The notes: a model not told the origin generated them from the letters alone. Counted from the stretch's first letter, positions 35,260-44,939 are shown. The stretch is 48,679 bases of DNA from Streptomyces roseoverticillatus (GCF_000719265.1 NZ_JOFL01000039.1:1-48679); one strand, 5' to 3'. Made by a program: numbers and translations.

Positions 35260-36162
35260 CTAGCCGAAGACCGCCAGGCTCTTCGCCCGGCCGCCCTGAT
35301 TCTCCAGCAGGACCAGGAAGCGCCCGTCCGGACCGAAGGCCGCGATCGGCCCCGTCGTCTCGAAGAGCGGGACCCGTATCCGCACGCCGTTGGCGAGCAG
35401 GCGCGCCTGCTCCTCCGTGACGTCCCAGCGCTGGAAGGCGGCCGCGGCCGCCTCGGCGACGGGCATGATCGTCAGCTCCTCCTGGAGCTGGTCCAGCGTG
35501 CGGGCGTCGCCCAGCCCGTACGGGCCGACGCGCGTGCGCCGCAGGGCCGTCAGGTGGCCTCCCACGCCCGTGTCGGCCCCCAGGTCGCGAGCGAGGGCCC
35601 GTACGTACGTACCGGAGGAACACACGACGGAGACCAGCAGGTCCTGCACGGGGGTGCCGTCCGCGGCCTCGGCCGGGTGCACGGCGTGCACCGCGAAGGA
35701 CGAGACGGTCACCGGGCGGGCGGGGATCTCGAAGTCCTCGCCCTCGCGTGCCCGCTTGTACGACCGCTTGCCGTCGATCTTGATCGCGCTGACCTTCGAC
35801 GGCACCTGCATGATGGCGCCGGTGAGCTTGGCGACGCCGGCGTCGATCGCCTCACGGGTGACCGCGGAGGCGTCGGCCGAGGACGTGATCTCGCCCTCGG
35901 CGTCGTCCGTCACGGTGTTCTGCCCCAGGCGGATCGTCGCGACGTACTCCTTCTCGGTCAGCGCGAGGTGACCGAGAAGCTTGGTCGCCCGCTCGATGCC
36001 GAGGACGAGGACGCCCGTCGCCATCGGGTCGAGCGTCCCCGCGTGGCCCACGCGCCGGGTCCGCGCGATGCCGCGCATCTTCGCGACGACGTCGTGCGAG
36101 GTGAAGCCGGCCGGCTTGTCGACGATGACGAGGCCGTCCGGCGGGGTCTCCTTGTGCTTCAT
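35260..36162 (-). CDS. truB: tRNA pseudouridine-55 synthase
   Basis: TruB makes pseudouridine 55 in the T-loop of tRNAs. The 300-residue protein has the catalytic aspartate at D45 within GHAGTLDPMATG, preceded by VDKPAGFTSHDVV, and the KIDGKRSYKRAREGE and CSSGTYVRALARDLG motifs. A C-terminal TruB/PUA-like extension is present. The ATG overlaps the rbfA stop by four bases (ATGA), so the two are translationally coupled. It is the last gene of the nusA operon. Confidence 0.96.
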   Translation of the reverse strand: MKHKETPPDGLVIVDKPAGFTSHDVVAKMRGIARTRRVGHAGTLDPMATGVLVLGIERATKLLGHLALTEKEYVATIRLGQNTVTDDAEGEITSSADASAVTREAIDAGVAKLTGAIMQVPSKVSAIKIDGKRSYKRAREGEDFEIPARPVTVSSFAVHAVHPAEAADGTPVQDLLVSVVCSSGTYVRALARDLGADTGVGGHLTALRRTRVGPYGLGDARTLDQLQEELTIMPVAEAAAAAFQRWDVTEEQARLLANGVRIRVPLFETTGPIAAFGPDGRFLVLLENQGGRAKSLAVFG

Positions 36163-36614
36163 TCGCCGGCAGCGTCCTTGTCGTCCTCGCCCTCGCCCGG
36201 CTTGCGGTACGGGTCGGCCTCGCCCGCGTACGCAGCGCCCGAGGACGCCTCGCGCACCTGGGCGTCGGAGGCGCGGGCCCGGTCGAGGAGGTCCTCGATG
36301 GTGCGGGCGTTCTCCGGGAGGGCGTCCGCCACGAACGTCAGGGTCGGCGTGAACTTGATGCCGGCCGCACGGCCGACCTCCGAGCGCAGGATGCCCTTGG
36401 CGCTCTCCAGCCCGGCGGCCGCGCTGGCGCGGTCCTCGTCGTCACCGTAGACCGTGTAGAAGACCGTAGCCTCCCGCAGGTCGCCGGTGACCCGGGTGTC
36501 CGTGATGGTCACATGCGAGCCGAGCCGCGGGTCCTTGATTCCGCGCTGCAGCTTCTGGGCGATCACCTCGCGGATGAGGTCCGCCAGCCTTTTCGCACGC
36601 GCGTTGTCGGCCAC
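36159..36614 (-). CDS. rbfA: Ribosome-binding factor A
   Basis: RbfA binds the 30S subunit and assists 16S rRNA maturation, including cold adaptation. The 151-residue protein shows the KH-like core (ARAKRLADLIREVIAQKLQRGIKDPRLG; VTITDTRVTGDLREATVFY) and a charged, low-complexity C-terminal tail usual in actinobacteria. It lies between the DUF503 gene and truB in the translation operon. Confidence 0.95.
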   Translation of the reverse strand: MADNARAKRLADLIREVIAQKLQRGIKDPRLGSHVTITDTRVTGDLREATVFYTVYGDDEDRASAAAGLESAKGILRSEVGRAAGIKFTPTLTFVADALPENARTIEDLLDRARASDAQVREASSGAAYAGEADPYRKPGEGEDDKDAAGE

Positions 36615-36665
36615 TGGTCCGTCTCCTTCTTCTTGTCCATTGTGCTTGTGGCGCCGGTGACGCGC

Positions 36666-36962
36666 TCAGTCGTCGTGGTCGCCGTGGAACCGCCGCCTGA
36701 CCGAGAGCAGCTCCACTTCGGGACGTGCGGCGACCCAGCGCTCGCAGCGGTCCAGTAGGTCGGTGAGGTGCCCCGCGTCCCCGGAGACCGCCGCCACGCC
36801 GATTGTCGCCCGGCGGTAGAGGTCCTGGTCGCCGACCTCCGCCACGCTCACCGCGTACTTGCGGTGCAGCTCGGCGACGATCGGGCGGACGACGGAGCGC
36901 TTCTCCTTCAGCGACCGTACGTCGCCGAGGAGGAGGTCGAAGGACAGAGTCCCTGCATACAT
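36666..36962 (-). CDS. DUF503 family protein
   Basis: A 98-residue protein starting MYAGTLSFDLLLGDVRSLKEKRSVVRPI, the typical DUF503 (YlxP-like) N-terminus. The family is small, basic and often found between infB and rbfA, as here. YlxP-type proteins are suspected ribosome-assembly or RNA-binding factors. The start is set by family homology, and the ribosome site is weak, so translation may follow from upstream genes. Confidence 0.9.
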   Translation of the reverse strand: MYAGTLSFDLLLGDVRSLKEKRSVVRPIVAELHRKYAVSVAEVGDQDLYRRATIGVAAVSGDAGHLTDLLDRCERWVAARPEVELLSVRRRFHGDHDD

Positions 36963-37051
36963 GCGTGACGGGTGAGGCCCACCCGGGAGGCGTGAGGTGT
37001 ACCTGCCGGTACGTGTCGGTGTACGAGCTCTTCGAACCGTACACGCAACGG

Positions 37052-37092
37052 CCGGGGCCGATCGACGGAATATCTCCGCCGACCGGCCCCGG
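37052..37092 (-). terminator. Hairpin between infB and the DUF503 gene
   Basis: CCGGGGCCG (37052-37060) and CGGCCCCGG (37084-37092) pair, with further inner pairing CGG/CCG. It lies in the 196-bp gap after infB and may attenuate transcription into DUF503-rbfA-truB. Confidence 0.55.
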
Positions 37093-37158
37093 ATCGAGCC
37101 CGCCCGTCGCCCGACCACCATCCCTGGTGGACCGCGCTACGCGCGGGCAGCTACACGA

Positions 37159-40100
37159 TCAGCCGCGCGGCTTCTCGCGCATCTCGTACGTCGCGATGAC
37201 GTCGTCGATCTTGATGTCGTTGAAGTTGCCGAGGTTGATACCGCCCTCGAAGCCTTCGCGGATCTCGGTGACGTCGTCCTTGAAGCGACGCAGACCGACG
37301 ATGTTGAGCTCTTCCGCGATGACCTTGCCGTCGCGGATGAGGCGCGCCTTGGTGTTGCGCTTGACCTCGCCGGAACGGATGAGGACACCCGCGATGTTGC
37401 CCAGCTTGGACGAGCGGAAGATCTCGCGGATCTCCGCCGTACCCAGCTCGACCTCTTCGTACTCCGGCTTCAGCATGCCCTTGAGGGCCGCCTCGATCTC
37501 CTCGATCGCCTGGTAGATGACCGAGTAGTACCGGACGTCGACGCCCTCGCGCTCGGCCATCTGCGTGGCACGGCCCTCGGCGCGGACGTTGAAGCCGATG
37601 ACGATGGCGTCGGAGCCGGTCGCCAGGTTGATGTCGGACTCGGTGACCGCACCCACACCACGGTGCAGGATCCGGATCTCAACCTCTTCGCCGACGTCGA
37701 GCTGGAGCAGCGAGGACTCGAGAGCCTCCACCGAACCGGACGCGTCGCCCTTGATGATGATGTTGAGGTCCTGGACCAGACCGGCCTTGAGCACCTTGTC
37801 GAGGTCCTCGAGGGACACCCGGCGGGTGCGCTTGGCGAAGGCGGCGTTGCGCTCACGCGCAGCGCGCTTCTCGGCGATCTGGCGAGCCGTGCGGTCCTCG
37901 TCGACGACGAGGAAGTTGTCGCCGGCGCCCGGGACGTTGGTGAGACCCAGGACGAGGACGGGGGTCGACGGACCCGCTTCCTCGACGTTCTGGCCCTTGT
38001 CGTCGAGCATGGCGCGAACACGGCCGTAGGCGTCACCGGCGACCATCGTGTCACCGACGCGGAGGGTACCGCGCTGGACGAGCACGGTGGCCACGGCGCC
38101 GCGGCCACGGTCGAGGTGGGCCTCGATCGCGATGCCCTGCGCGTCCTGCTCCGCGTTGGCGCGCAGGTCGAGCGCGGCGTCGGCGGTGAGGACGACAGCC
38201 TCGAGCAGCTTGTCGATGTTCAGACCCTGCTTGGCGGAGATGTCGACGAACATCGTGTCGCCGCCGTACTCCTCGGCCACCAGACCGAACTCGGTGAGCT
38301 GACCGCGCACCTTCGTCGGGTCGGCGCCCTCGACGTCGATCTTGTTGACCGCGACCACGATCGGCACGTCGGCCGCCTTGGCGTGGTTCAGGGCCTCGAT
38401 CGTCTGCGGCATGACACCGTCGTTGGCCGCCACCACGAGGATCGCGATGTCGGTCGACTTGGCACCACGGGCACGCATGGCGGTGAACGCCTCGTGACCC
38501 GGGGTGTCGATGAAGGTGATCTTGCGCTCTTCGTCGTTGACGTCGGTGGAGACCTGGTAGGCACCGATGTGCTGGGTGATGCCACCGGCCTCGCCCGCGA
38601 CCACGTTGGTCTTGCGGATCGCGTCGAGGAGTCGCGTCTTACCGTGGTCGACGTGACCCATGACGGTCACGACCGGCGGACGCGCGACGAGCATCTCCTC
38701 GCCGCCCTCGTTCTCACCGAACTCGATGTCGAAGGACTCGAGCAGCTCGCGGTCCTCCTCCTCGGGGCTGACGATCTGAACCGTGTAGTTCATCTCGCCG
38801 CCGAGGAGCTGCAGCGTCTCGTCCGAGACGGACTGCGTGGCCGTGACCATCTCGCCGAGGTTCATCATCACGGCGACGAGCGACGCCGGGTTGGCGCCGA
38901 TCTTCTCCGCGAAGTCGGTGAGGGAGGCACCACGCGACAGGCGAATGGTCTCGCCGCCGCCGCGAGGCAGCATCACGCCGCCCACGGACGGGGCCTGCAT
39001 GGCCTCGTACTCCTGGCGCCGCTGACGCTTGGACTTGCGGCCACGACGCGCCGGACCGCCGGGACGGCCGAAGGCGCCCTGCGTGCCGCCACGGGCACCC
39101 GGACCGCCGGGACGGCCACCGAAGCCGGGACGACCGCCACCGAAGCCGCCGCCACCGCCACCGGGGCCACCGCCACCGGGACGACCGGCGAAGCCGCCGC
39201 CGCCACCGGGACGACCGCCGCCACCGGGACCGGCCGGACGACCGGCGAAGCCCGGACGGGCACCGCCGCCGCCACCGGGACGACCGGCACCGCCGCCGGG
39301 ACCGCGACCGCCGCCACCGGGGCCCGGACGCGGGCCGGCAGCCGGACGCTGCGGCATCATGCCCGGGTTCGGGCGGTTACCGGAGGGGGCACCACCGGGA
39401 CGCGGGGCGCCACCGGGGGCACCCTGCGGACGGGGCATGCCGCCCGGGGTCGGACGAGCGCCGCCCGGACCCTGCGGACGGGGAGCACCACCGGGACCGC
39501 CCTGCGGACGCGGAGCGCCCGGGGCACCCTGACCACCGGGACGCGGAGCGCCACCGGGACGGGGGGCCTGCGGACGGGCCATGCCCGTGGAGCCGCCGGA
39601 GGTGAAGGGGTTGTTGCCCGGACGGGGACCGGCCGGACGGGCGCCACCGGGACGCGGGGCACGCTCGCCCGCACCACCGGGACGCGGACCGCGCTCGGGA
39701 CGGCCGCCGTCACGCTGACCGGCGGGGCCGGGGCGGGCGCCGCCGGGACGCGGACCGGGCGCCGCGCCGGGGCGCGGCGCGGACGGAGCCTGCTGGGCCG
39801 GCGCCGGGGCGGAGAACTCCGCAGCGGGCACCGGGGTGACCGGGGCCGGCTTGGCCGGAGCCGCCGGGGCAGGCTTCGGACCCGGGCGCGGGCCGGGGGT
39901 CGGCGCGGCCTGGGACGGCTTGGGGGCAGCTGCCTCCGCCGCCGGCTTGGGGGCGGCGGGACGGGGCGCACCCGGAGTGGGGGCACCCGGCTTGGGGGCC
40001 GCGGACTTGCGCGGCGCCGCGGGCTTCGCACCGGGCTTACCGGCGCCGCCGGGTCCCTGCAGTGCGTCAGTCAACTTGCGGACAACCGGCGCCTCGATCG

Positions 40101-40209
40101 TCGAGGACGCCGAACGGACGAATTCACCAAGTTCTTGGAGCTTGGCCATGACGACCTTGCTCTCCACTCCGAACTCCTTGGCGAGTTCGTATACCCGGAC
40201 CTTAGCCAC
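37159..40209 (-). CDS. infB: Translation initiation factor IF-2
   Basis: IF-2 is the GTPase that brings initiator tRNA to the 30S subunit. The 1016-residue protein has an N-terminal IF2-N domain ([15 protein letters not shown]) and a very long Pro/Gly/Arg-rich disordered region (about 60-390). The G domain follows, with G1 GHVDHGKT (about 517-524), DTPGHEAF and NKID, then domains II-IV. The GTG start has AGAAGGAG upstream. Such expanded IF-2 N-termini are characteristic of Streptomyces. It lies between ylxR and DUF503 in the nusA operon. Confidence 0.97.
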   Translation of the reverse strand: MAKVRVYELAKEFGVESKVVMAKLQELGEFVRSASSTIEAPVVRKLTDALQGPGGAGKPGAKPAAPRKSAAPKPGAPTPGAPRPAAPKPAAEAAAPKPSQAAPTPGPRPGPKPAPAAPAKPAPVTPVPAAEFSAPAPAQQAPSAPRPGAAPGPRPGGARPGPAGQRDGGRPERGPRPGGAGERAPRPGGARPAGPRPGNNPFTSGGSTGMARPQAPRPGGAPRPGGQGAPGAPRPQGGPGGAPRPQGPGGARPTPGGMPRPQGAPGGAPRPGGAPSGNRPNPGMMPQRPAAGPRPGPGGGGRGPGGGAGRPGGGGGARPGFAGRPAGPGGGGRPGGGGGFAGRPGGGGPGGGGGGFGGGRPGFGGRPGGPGARGGTQGAFGRPGGPARRGRKSKRQRRQEYEAMQAPSVGGVMLPRGGGETIRLSRGASLTDFAEKIGANPASLVAVMMNLGEMVTATQSVSDETLQLLGGEMNYTVQIVSPEEEDRELLESFDIEFGENEGGEEMLVARPPVVTVMGHVDHGKTRLLDAIRKTNVVAGEAGGITQHIGAYQVSTDVNDEERKITFIDTPGHEAFTAMRARGAKSTDIAILVVAANDGVMPQTIEALNHAKAADVPIVVAVNKIDVEGADPTKVRGQLTEFGLVAEEYGGDTMFVDISAKQGLNIDKLLEAVVLTADAALDLRANAEQDAQGIAIEAHLDRGRGAVATVLVQRGTLRVGDTMVAGDAYGRVRAMLDDKGQNVEEAGPSTPVLVLGLTNVPGAGDNFLVVDEDRTARQIAEKRAARERNAAFAKRTRRVSLEDLDKVLKAGLVQDLNIIIKGDASGSVEALESSLLQLDVGEEVEIRILHRGVGAVTESDINLATGSDAIVIGFNVRAEGRATQMAEREGVDVRYYSVIYQAIEEIEAALKGMLKPEYEEVELGTAEIREIFRSSKLGNIAGVLIRSGEVKRNTKARLIRDGKVIAEELNIVGLRRFKDDVTEIREGFEGGINLGNFNDIKIDDVIATYEMREKPRG
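39050..39590 (-). repeat. Low-complexity GC-skewed segment within infB
   Basis: The coding strand consists of short imperfect repeats specifying [17 protein letters not shown] and similar Gly/Arg/Pro runs. It accounts for the long spurious open frames on the opposite strand. Confidence 0.8.
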
Positions 40210-40392
40210 TTCGCTCCTTCTAGGTCCGGGGTGTCCACCGGACCGTCGCTACTTCATGGGCGTACTCATCGCGTACTCATCGAGTGCTCATCGCAATCTC
40301 GACCTACTTCCAACTCGCGAGGTACCTGACCGCACGGTTACCCGTGCCGTGCTTCTTACAGTGGGGCCATACCCCGCGGACGCGGGGCCGAA

Positions 40393-40674
40393 CTACTGCG
40401 GTTCGATCTGTTCGATGCACCGGCGGAGCTCCGCCGTATCGAGCGGCCCCGGGCTTTTGAAGGCCCTGGGAAACGCCCGGCGGCGGACCGCCAGGTCGAG
40501 ACAGACCAGTGTGGGGTGCACAGAAGCACCCCGGCCGGGCAGCGTACCGCGAAGGTCGGGGACGCAGGCGCCCTCGATCATCACGATCCGCAGCAGATCG
40601 CCCTTGGCCGCTCGCTCCCGGCATCCCACACAGGTTCGCTCAGGGCATGCGCGGGCATGCGTCCGGCCAGACAC
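40393..40674 (-). CDS. ylxR: YlxR (DUF448) RNA-binding protein
   Basis: A 93-residue protein with the YlxR hallmarks RTCVGCRERAAKGDLLRIV and the GRGASVHPTLVCLDLAV region, which resembles a zinc-ribbon/RNA-binding fold. It is conserved between nusA and infB in many Gram-positives and is proposed to be a nucleoid- or RNA-associated regulator. The upstream 118-bp gap contains the nusA hairpin (40748-40781). A 183-bp gap separates it from infB. Confidence 0.92.
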   Translation of the reverse strand: MSGRTHARACPERTCVGCRERAAKGDLLRIVMIEGACVPDLRGTLPGRGASVHPTLVCLDLAVRRRAFPRAFKSPGPLDTAELRRCIEQIEPQ

Positions 40675-40747
40675 TCTTCAGTCTACCTCCCCGCGCCGTC
40701 CCCACCCCTGGGGGGCAGTGATCGGGCACGTATGCGTTTCGGCCACG

Positions 40748-40781
40748 ATGCCGGGGCCCGCAGGAATGCGGACCCCGGCAT
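40748..40781 (-). terminator. Hairpin after nusA
   Basis: ATGCCGGGG (40748-40756) and CCCCGGCAT (40773-40781) pair and the stem continues inward (CCGCA/TGCGG) past one mismatch to a GGAA tetraloop. It starts 11 bases past the nusA stop. It may act as an attenuator inside the operon, as NusA is known to autoregulate in other bacteria. Confidence 0.65.
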
Positions 40782-40792
40782 GGTGAACGTGA

Positions 40793-41794
40793 TCAGGCTC
40801 GGCCGGATTCCCGGTCGGGCTGCTCGGTGTCCGGGCGGATGTCGATGCGCCACCCGGTGAGGCGCGCGGCCAGGCGGGCGTTCTGCCCCTCCTTGCCGAT
40901 CGCCAGGGAGAGCTGGTAGTCGGGCACGGTCACCCGGGCGGAGCGCGCGGCGAGATCCACGATCTCGACCTTGCTCACCCGTGCGGGGGACAGGGCGTGG
41001 GCCACCAGCTCGGCGGGGTCGTCCGACCAGTCGACGATGTCGATCTTCTCGCCGTGCAGCTCCGCCATGACGTTGCGGACCCGGCCGCCCATGGGGCCGA
41101 TGCAGGCGCCCTTGGCGTTGAGGCCGGAGCGCGTGGAGCGGACCGCGATCTTGGTGCGGTGACCGGCCTCACGGGCGATGGCGGCGATCTCCACGGAGCC
41201 GTCGGCGATCTCCGGTACCTCGAGGGAGAAGAGCTTCTTGACCAGATTCGGGTGGGTGCGCGAGAGCGTGACGGACGGGCCGCGCACGCCCTTCGCCACC
41301 CGTACGACGTACGTGCGCAGGCGCGTGCCGTGCTTGTACTCCTCGCCGGGGACCTGCTCCTGCACCGGCAGGATGGCCTCCAGCTTGCCGATGTCCACCA
41401 GGACGTTCTTCGGGTCCTTGCCCTGCTGGACGATGCCCGCGACGACGTCGCCCTCACGGCCCGCGAACTCACCGAAAGTGATCTCGTCCTCGGCGTCGCG
41501 CAGACGCTGGAGGATGACCTGCTTGGCGGTGGTCGCGGCGATCCGGCCGAAGCCGGACGGCGTGTCGTCGAACTCGCGGGGCTCCTCGCCCTCCTCCAGG
41601 TCCTGCGGGTCCTCCTTGGCCCACACCGTCACGTGACCGGTCGAGCGGTCCAGCTCCACGCGGGCGCGGCGGCGGCTTCCCTCGGTGCGGTGGTAGGCGA
41701 TGAGGAGGGCCGACTCGATCGCCTCGACCAGCAGGTCGAAGGAGATCTCCTTCTCTCGCACCAGACCCCGCAGGGCACTCATGTCGATGTCCAC
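40793..41794 (-). CDS. nusA: Transcription termination/antitermination factor NusA
   Basis: NusA binds RNA polymerase and modulates pausing, termination and rRNA antitermination. The 333-residue actinobacterial form has an N-terminal polymerase-binding domain ([27 protein letters not shown]), an S1 domain (about 130-200) and two KH domains ([42 protein letters not shown]), and no C-terminal acidic repeats. The GTG at 41794 follows GAGGAGG and lies 2 bp after the rimP stop. The open frame extends further upstream inside rimP without support. Confidence 0.96.
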   Translation of the reverse strand: MDIDMSALRGLVREKEISFDLLVEAIESALLIAYHRTEGSRRRARVELDRSTGHVTVWAKEDPQDLEEGEEPREFDDTPSGFGRIAATTAKQVILQRLRDAEDEITFGEFAGREGDVVAGIVQQGKDPKNVLVDIGKLEAILPVQEQVPGEEYKHGTRLRTYVVRVAKGVRGPSVTLSRTHPNLVKKLFSLEVPEIADGSVEIAAIAREAGHRTKIAVRSTRSGLNAKGACIGPMGGRVRNVMAELHGEKIDIVDWSDDPAELVAHALSPARVSKVEIVDLAARSARVTVPDYQLSLAIGKEGQNARLAARLTGWRIDIRPDTEQPDRESGRA

Positions 41795-41796
41795 GG

Positions 41797-42342
41797 CTAC
41801 GCCTCCTCTTGGCTCTCGTCGGATTCGTCGGCGGCCTGTGCCGCCGCGTCTGCGGTCTTCTCCGCGGCCTTGCGGTTGAACTCGATCTCCACGCGCGCCT
41901 TGGCGATCTCGCCGAAGGCCAGTCGCCGCGAGGTGGGCTTGCGGCCCTTCACCCCGGGGACCTCCATGTCCAGCCCCTCGTCGTCCACCGCGATGATGCG
42001 GGCCACGAGCTCCCCGCCCTCGGTGAGCTGCGCCTTGATCAGGCGGCCGGTGGCACGCACGTAGTGACGGTGCTCGGTCAGGGGTCGGTCGGCGCCGGGA
42101 GAGGTGACTTCCAGAACGTACGGGGCGCCGCCCATGGCGTCCGTCTCGTCGAGCTTCTCGGAGACGGCGCGGCTGACTTCCGCGCACTCGTCCAGCTCGA
42201 CCCCCGCATCGGAGTCCACCACGATGCGCAGCACACGCCGCTTGCCCGCCGTGGTCACCTCGATCTCTTCCAGATCCAGCTCCCGCGCGCTCACGAGAGG
42301 GGCCAGCAGCTCGCGCAGCCGCTCGCTCTGGGTGGTGCTCAT
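41797..42342 (-). CDS. rimP: Ribosome maturation factor RimP
   Basis: RimP assists early 30S assembly. The 181-residue protein has the N-terminal RimP domain ([23 protein letters not shown]) and the [21 protein letters not shown] signature. The C-terminal SH3-like domain is followed by an Ala/Glu-rich tail ([12 protein letters not shown]). It is the first gene of the nusA-infB-truB operon and is divergent from a lipoprotein gene. The 169-bp gap should hold both promoters, which I cannot place with confidence. Confidence 0.95.
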   Translation of the reverse strand: MSTTQSERLRELLAPLVSARELDLEEIEVTTAGKRRVLRIVVDSDAGVELDECAEVSRAVSEKLDETDAMGGAPYVLEVTSPGADRPLTEHRHYVRATGRLIKAQLTEGGELVARIIAVDDEGLDMEVPGVKGRKPTSRRLAFGEIAKARVEIEFNRKAAEKTADAAAQAADESDESQEEA

Positions 42343-42511
42343 CCGGGTGACTCCTCGGCCGCGTGTGCTGTTGTGGGAAAGTCGCGTGTCAGGTCAAAGC
42401 CTATCTGTTCCGGCAGCCGACTGACGATTCGGTGCCTCGTCCGTGGCCATCGGGTGGCGCGCCGGTACGCTCACGTGCGGTGATCATGACCCGACCGGCG
42501 GAAAGAGGAAC

Positions 42512-43114
42512 GTGGCGTTCACGACGACGACGCGGGGCCCGGCCGGCCCGCACCGACGCAGGGTACTGGCGGGGGGCGCGGCGGCTCTGCTGAGCGCCGC
42601 CGGCGGGGGGCTGCTGACCGGCTGTTCCGGCGGCACGGGGGCGTCTTCCGACGCCTCGGGCCGCTCGGGCGACGAGCGCCTGCGGGCCGCTGCGGGGCGC
42701 GCCTCGCTGGACCTGCTGTCGCGTTACGACGCCACGCTCGCGGTGCACGGGGGGCTCGCGGAGCGGCTGCGTCCGCTGCGCGGGGAGGTGGCGCGCCATG
42801 CGGAGGCGTTCGGGGCGGCGCGGGGGGCGTCGGACTCCTCCTCCCCTTCGTCTTCTTCGCGCTCCGCGTCTCCCCCCGGCCCTTCGCCCGCCGCCGGTGC
42901 TTCCTCGCCGGCCGGTTCCTCCTCATCGCCCCGTGCGGACGGCGTGCCGGGCGACGAGAAGGCCGCGCTGACGGCGCTGGCCGACGCCGAGCGGCGCACG
43001 GCGGACAGCCGCACCAAGGGTCTCGGCTCCGCCTCGCCCGAACTCGCCCGGCTGCTCGCCTCCGTGGCCGCCGCCGGAGCGGCCCACGCGTACCTGCTGG
43101 GGAGTGACTCATGA
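42512..43114 (+). CDS. Probable Tat-exported lipoprotein
   Basis: A 200-residue protein, GTG start with AAGAGGAA upstream. The N-terminus has three arginines before a hydrophobic stretch (HRRRVLAGGAAALLSAA) and a lipobox LLTGC with Cys38, so a lipoprotein, possibly exported by the Tat route. A Ser/Pro/Ala linker (about 108-145) splits two helical parts (RLRAAAGRASLDLLSRYDATL; KAALTALADAERRTADS). No family is recognised, but the helices resemble the ferritin-like protein encoded next, with which it shares an ATGA overlap. The two are probably functional partners. Confidence 0.8.
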   Translation: MAFTTTTRGPAGPHRRRVLAGGAAALLSAAGGGLLTGCSGGTGASSDASGRSGDERLRAAAGRASLDLLSRYDATLAVHGGLAERLRPLRGEVARHAEAFGAARGASDSSSPSSSSRSASPPGPSPAAGASSPAGSSSSPRADGVPGDEKAALTALADAERRTADSRTKGLGSASPELARLLASVAAAGAAHAYLLGSDS

Positions 43115-43608
43115 CGGAGACCGCGAGCCCTCGCGCGCCGAAGGACCCCGCCGCACGAAGGGCGCTGCAGGCCGCACAGGCCGCGCTCGGGGCCGAGCAT
43201 GCCGCCGTCTACGGCTACGGGGTCGTCGGCGCGCGTGTCGCGCAGGAGCGGGCGGCGGAGGCGCGTGAGGCGTACGACGCGCACCGCGCGCGGCGGGATG
43301 CGATGAGCCGCGCCGTGCGGGACCTGGGCGGCGTGCCGGAAGCCGCGGCCGCCGGATACGCGCTGCCGTTCGCCGTCACCGACGCGGACGGCGCCGTACG
43401 GCTGGCGGCGGAACTGGAGGCACGCGTCGCGGCCGTGTACGCCGATCTCGTGGGTGCCGCAGGCGGTGCCCTACGGGGCGAGGCCGCCGGTGCGCTGCGG
43501 GAGGCGGCAGTGCGCGCCGTGCGCTGGCGCGGCGGCGGCGTAGCCTTCCCTGGGCTCACGGAGCGGAACGCTCCGGACCAGCCGAGCGGTTCACCCGACC
43601 GCACCTGA
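43111..43608 (+). CDS. DUF4439 ferritin-like protein
   Basis: A 165-residue, Ala-rich, all-helical protein with EHAAVYGYGVVGAR (about 29-42) and repeated ERAAEAREAY-type helices, as in DUF4439, a ferritin-like domain family. Only one plausible metal-ligand pattern (EH at 29-30) is visible, so metal binding is uncertain. It overlaps the lipoprotein gene by four bases and is followed 29 bp later by the APH-like gene. These three plus-strand genes form one likely operon. Function is unknown. Confidence 0.82.
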   Translation: MTETASPRAPKDPAARRALQAAQAALGAEHAAVYGYGVVGARVAQERAAEAREAYDAHRARRDAMSRAVRDLGGVPEAAAAGYALPFAVTDADGAVRLAAELEARVAAVYADLVGAAGGALRGEAAGALREAAVRAVRWRGGGVAFPGLTERNAPDQPSGSPDRT

Positions 43609-43637
43609 CCAGCGAAGACGAAAAGGACAGCACAGGG

Positions 43638-44567
43638 ATGAGCAACGCCGACGACCGCTTCGCACCACCGGAGCGGCTGGTGCGGGCCCTGGGCTCCGAG
43701 CCGGCGGACGAAGCCGCCCACCAGTGGCTCGCGTCGCTGCCGGAACGGGTGCGCGACTTCGCGGAGCGCTGGGAGCTGGCGCCCGAACGGGTGCACCAGC
43801 CGGGCGGGCGGAGCAGCGTCGTCGTCCTTGCCCACCGGGCGGACGGCACGGGCGCCGTGCTCAAGCTGGAGACGCCGGTCGGGGCCGCCGCACTGGAGCA
43901 CGCGGCGCTCGCGCACTGGAACGGCCTGGGGGCGGTCCGGGTACTGCGCGCCGAGCCGGAGGCGGGCGCGCTCCTCCTGGAGCGACTGCGGCCCGGTGTG
44001 AGCCTGCGGTCCCTTGCGGAGCCGAAGGCCGTCCTGGAGGCGACCGCAACGCTGCAGCGGCTGTGGGTGCGGCCCACGGAGGACCATCCCTTCACGACGG
44101 TGGCCGACCACACGGCACGGCTGGCGGGCGCGCTGCGAAAGCGGTCCGAGGAGCCGTGGGCCGCCGACGCGCGGACCGTCGTCGACGAGGCCCTGGAACT
44201 GCGGGACGCGCTGACTGCCGACTCCGGCGAGGCACCGTCCTTGCTGCACGGCAACTACCAGCAGGGCAAGGTGCTGGCGGGCGACCGGGCCCCGTGGCTG
44301 GCCGTCGGCCCCAGGCCGCTGGTGGGCGAGCGCGCCTACGACCTCGCGTGGCTCGCCCTGGACCGCGTCGACACCCTGATGGCCTCCCCCGGCGCCGCGG
44401 CAATCGCCCGCCGGCGTGTGGCCAAGCTGGCCGACGCCCTGGACGTCGACAACAACCGGCTGCGGGGCTGGACCCTCTTCCGCGCCGCCGAAGCAGGCGT
44501 ACGGGAACTCTCCGGCGGTGCCCGCGCACGGGGCGAACTCCTGCTGGAGTTCGCGGGGATGCTCTGA
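43638..44567 (+). CDS. Aminoglycoside phosphotransferase-fold protein with degenerate active site
   Basis: A 309-residue protein of the APH(6)/hydroxyurea-kinase type. The ATP-site lysine region VLKLETP (K76) and E87 remain. The catalytic loop, normally HGDLHPGNVL, reads HGNYQQGKVL (204-213): the catalytic Asp is Asn206 and the metal-binding Asn is Lys211. The following IDPKP motif is VGPRP, losing the metal-binding Asp at Gly224. PLVGERAYDLA downstream is well kept. It is therefore predicted to be a pseudokinase and not a resistance enzyme. It is last in the operon with the lipoprotein and DUF4439 genes and converges on proS across the repeat cluster. Confidence 0.85.
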   Translation: MSNADDRFAPPERLVRALGSEPADEAAHQWLASLPERVRDFAERWELAPERVHQPGGRSSVVVLAHRADGTGAVLKLETPVGAAALEHAALAHWNGLGAVRVLRAEPEAGALLLERLRPGVSLRSLAEPKAVLEATATLQRLWVRPTEDHPFTTVADHTARLAGALRKRSEEPWAADARTVVDEALELRDALTADSGEAPSLLHGNYQQGKVLAGDRAPWLAVGPRPLVGERAYDLAWLALDRVDTLMASPGAAAIARRRVAKLADALDVDNNRLRGWTLFRAAEAGVRELSGGARARGELLLEFAGML

Positions 44568-44608
44568 GGGGGCAGAGGCAGGGGCCCGGGCGGGAGGGCA
44601 CGGGGCGG

Positions 44609-44901
44609 GCATGAGGCGGGCATGAGGCGGGGCCGGATGAGGCTCTTCGGCCATGCCTCGTTGCTTCAACCCTGCGCCTCATGCGCCGCAGCCCCGTACG
44701 GCGGGCCGCCTCATGCGGGGCGCCGCCTCATGCGGGGCACCGCCTCATGCAGGACGCTGCCTCATGCAGGACGCCGCCTCATGCGCAGCGCTCCATGCGG
44801 CACATACGGCGCCTCATGCGGGGGCGCCTCATGCAGGTGGGTGGCCATGCGCGCGCCGTCGCAATGACGGCCTCATGCGGGTCCGCCGGCCCGCCTCATG
44901 C
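44609..44901. repeat. Cluster of twelve GCCTCATGC elements, partly a 17-bp tandem array
   Basis: Two copies of GCATGAGGC on the plus strand (44609 and 44620) come right after the APH-like gene. Ten copies in the opposite orientation follow at 44676, 44708, 44725, 44742, 44759, 44776, 44811, 44826, 44870 and 44893. Those from 44708 to 44776 are spaced exactly 17 bp, unlike the 24-bp period after eccD. The cluster fills the 372-bp gap between two convergent genes. No open frame here has gene-like features. Confidence 0.93.
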
Positions 44902-44925
44902 GGTCGGGGCACGAGGCCCCGACCG
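44901..44925 (-). terminator. proS terminator hairpin
   Basis: CGGTCGGGGC (44901-44910) and GCCCCGACCG (44916-44925) pair perfectly around a 5-base loop, 14 bases after the proS stop. The repeat cluster lies immediately beyond. Confidence 0.8.
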
Positions 44926-44939
44926 TCTCCGACGGAACG

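Noticed and set aside
36997..40329. A 1110-codon plus-strand open frame rich in Thr, Gly and Ala.
   Set aside because: It is the mirror of the low-complexity infB gene. The minus-strand product is clearly IF-2.
43638..44567. A functional streptomycin-type phosphotransferase resistance gene.
   Set aside because: The catalytic Asp, the metal-binding Asn and the second metal-binding Asp are all replaced.
44568..44939. A small gene in the APH-proS gap (a frame starting near 44622).
   Set aside because: Composition is dictated by the GCCTCATGC repeats and there is no credible ribosome site.
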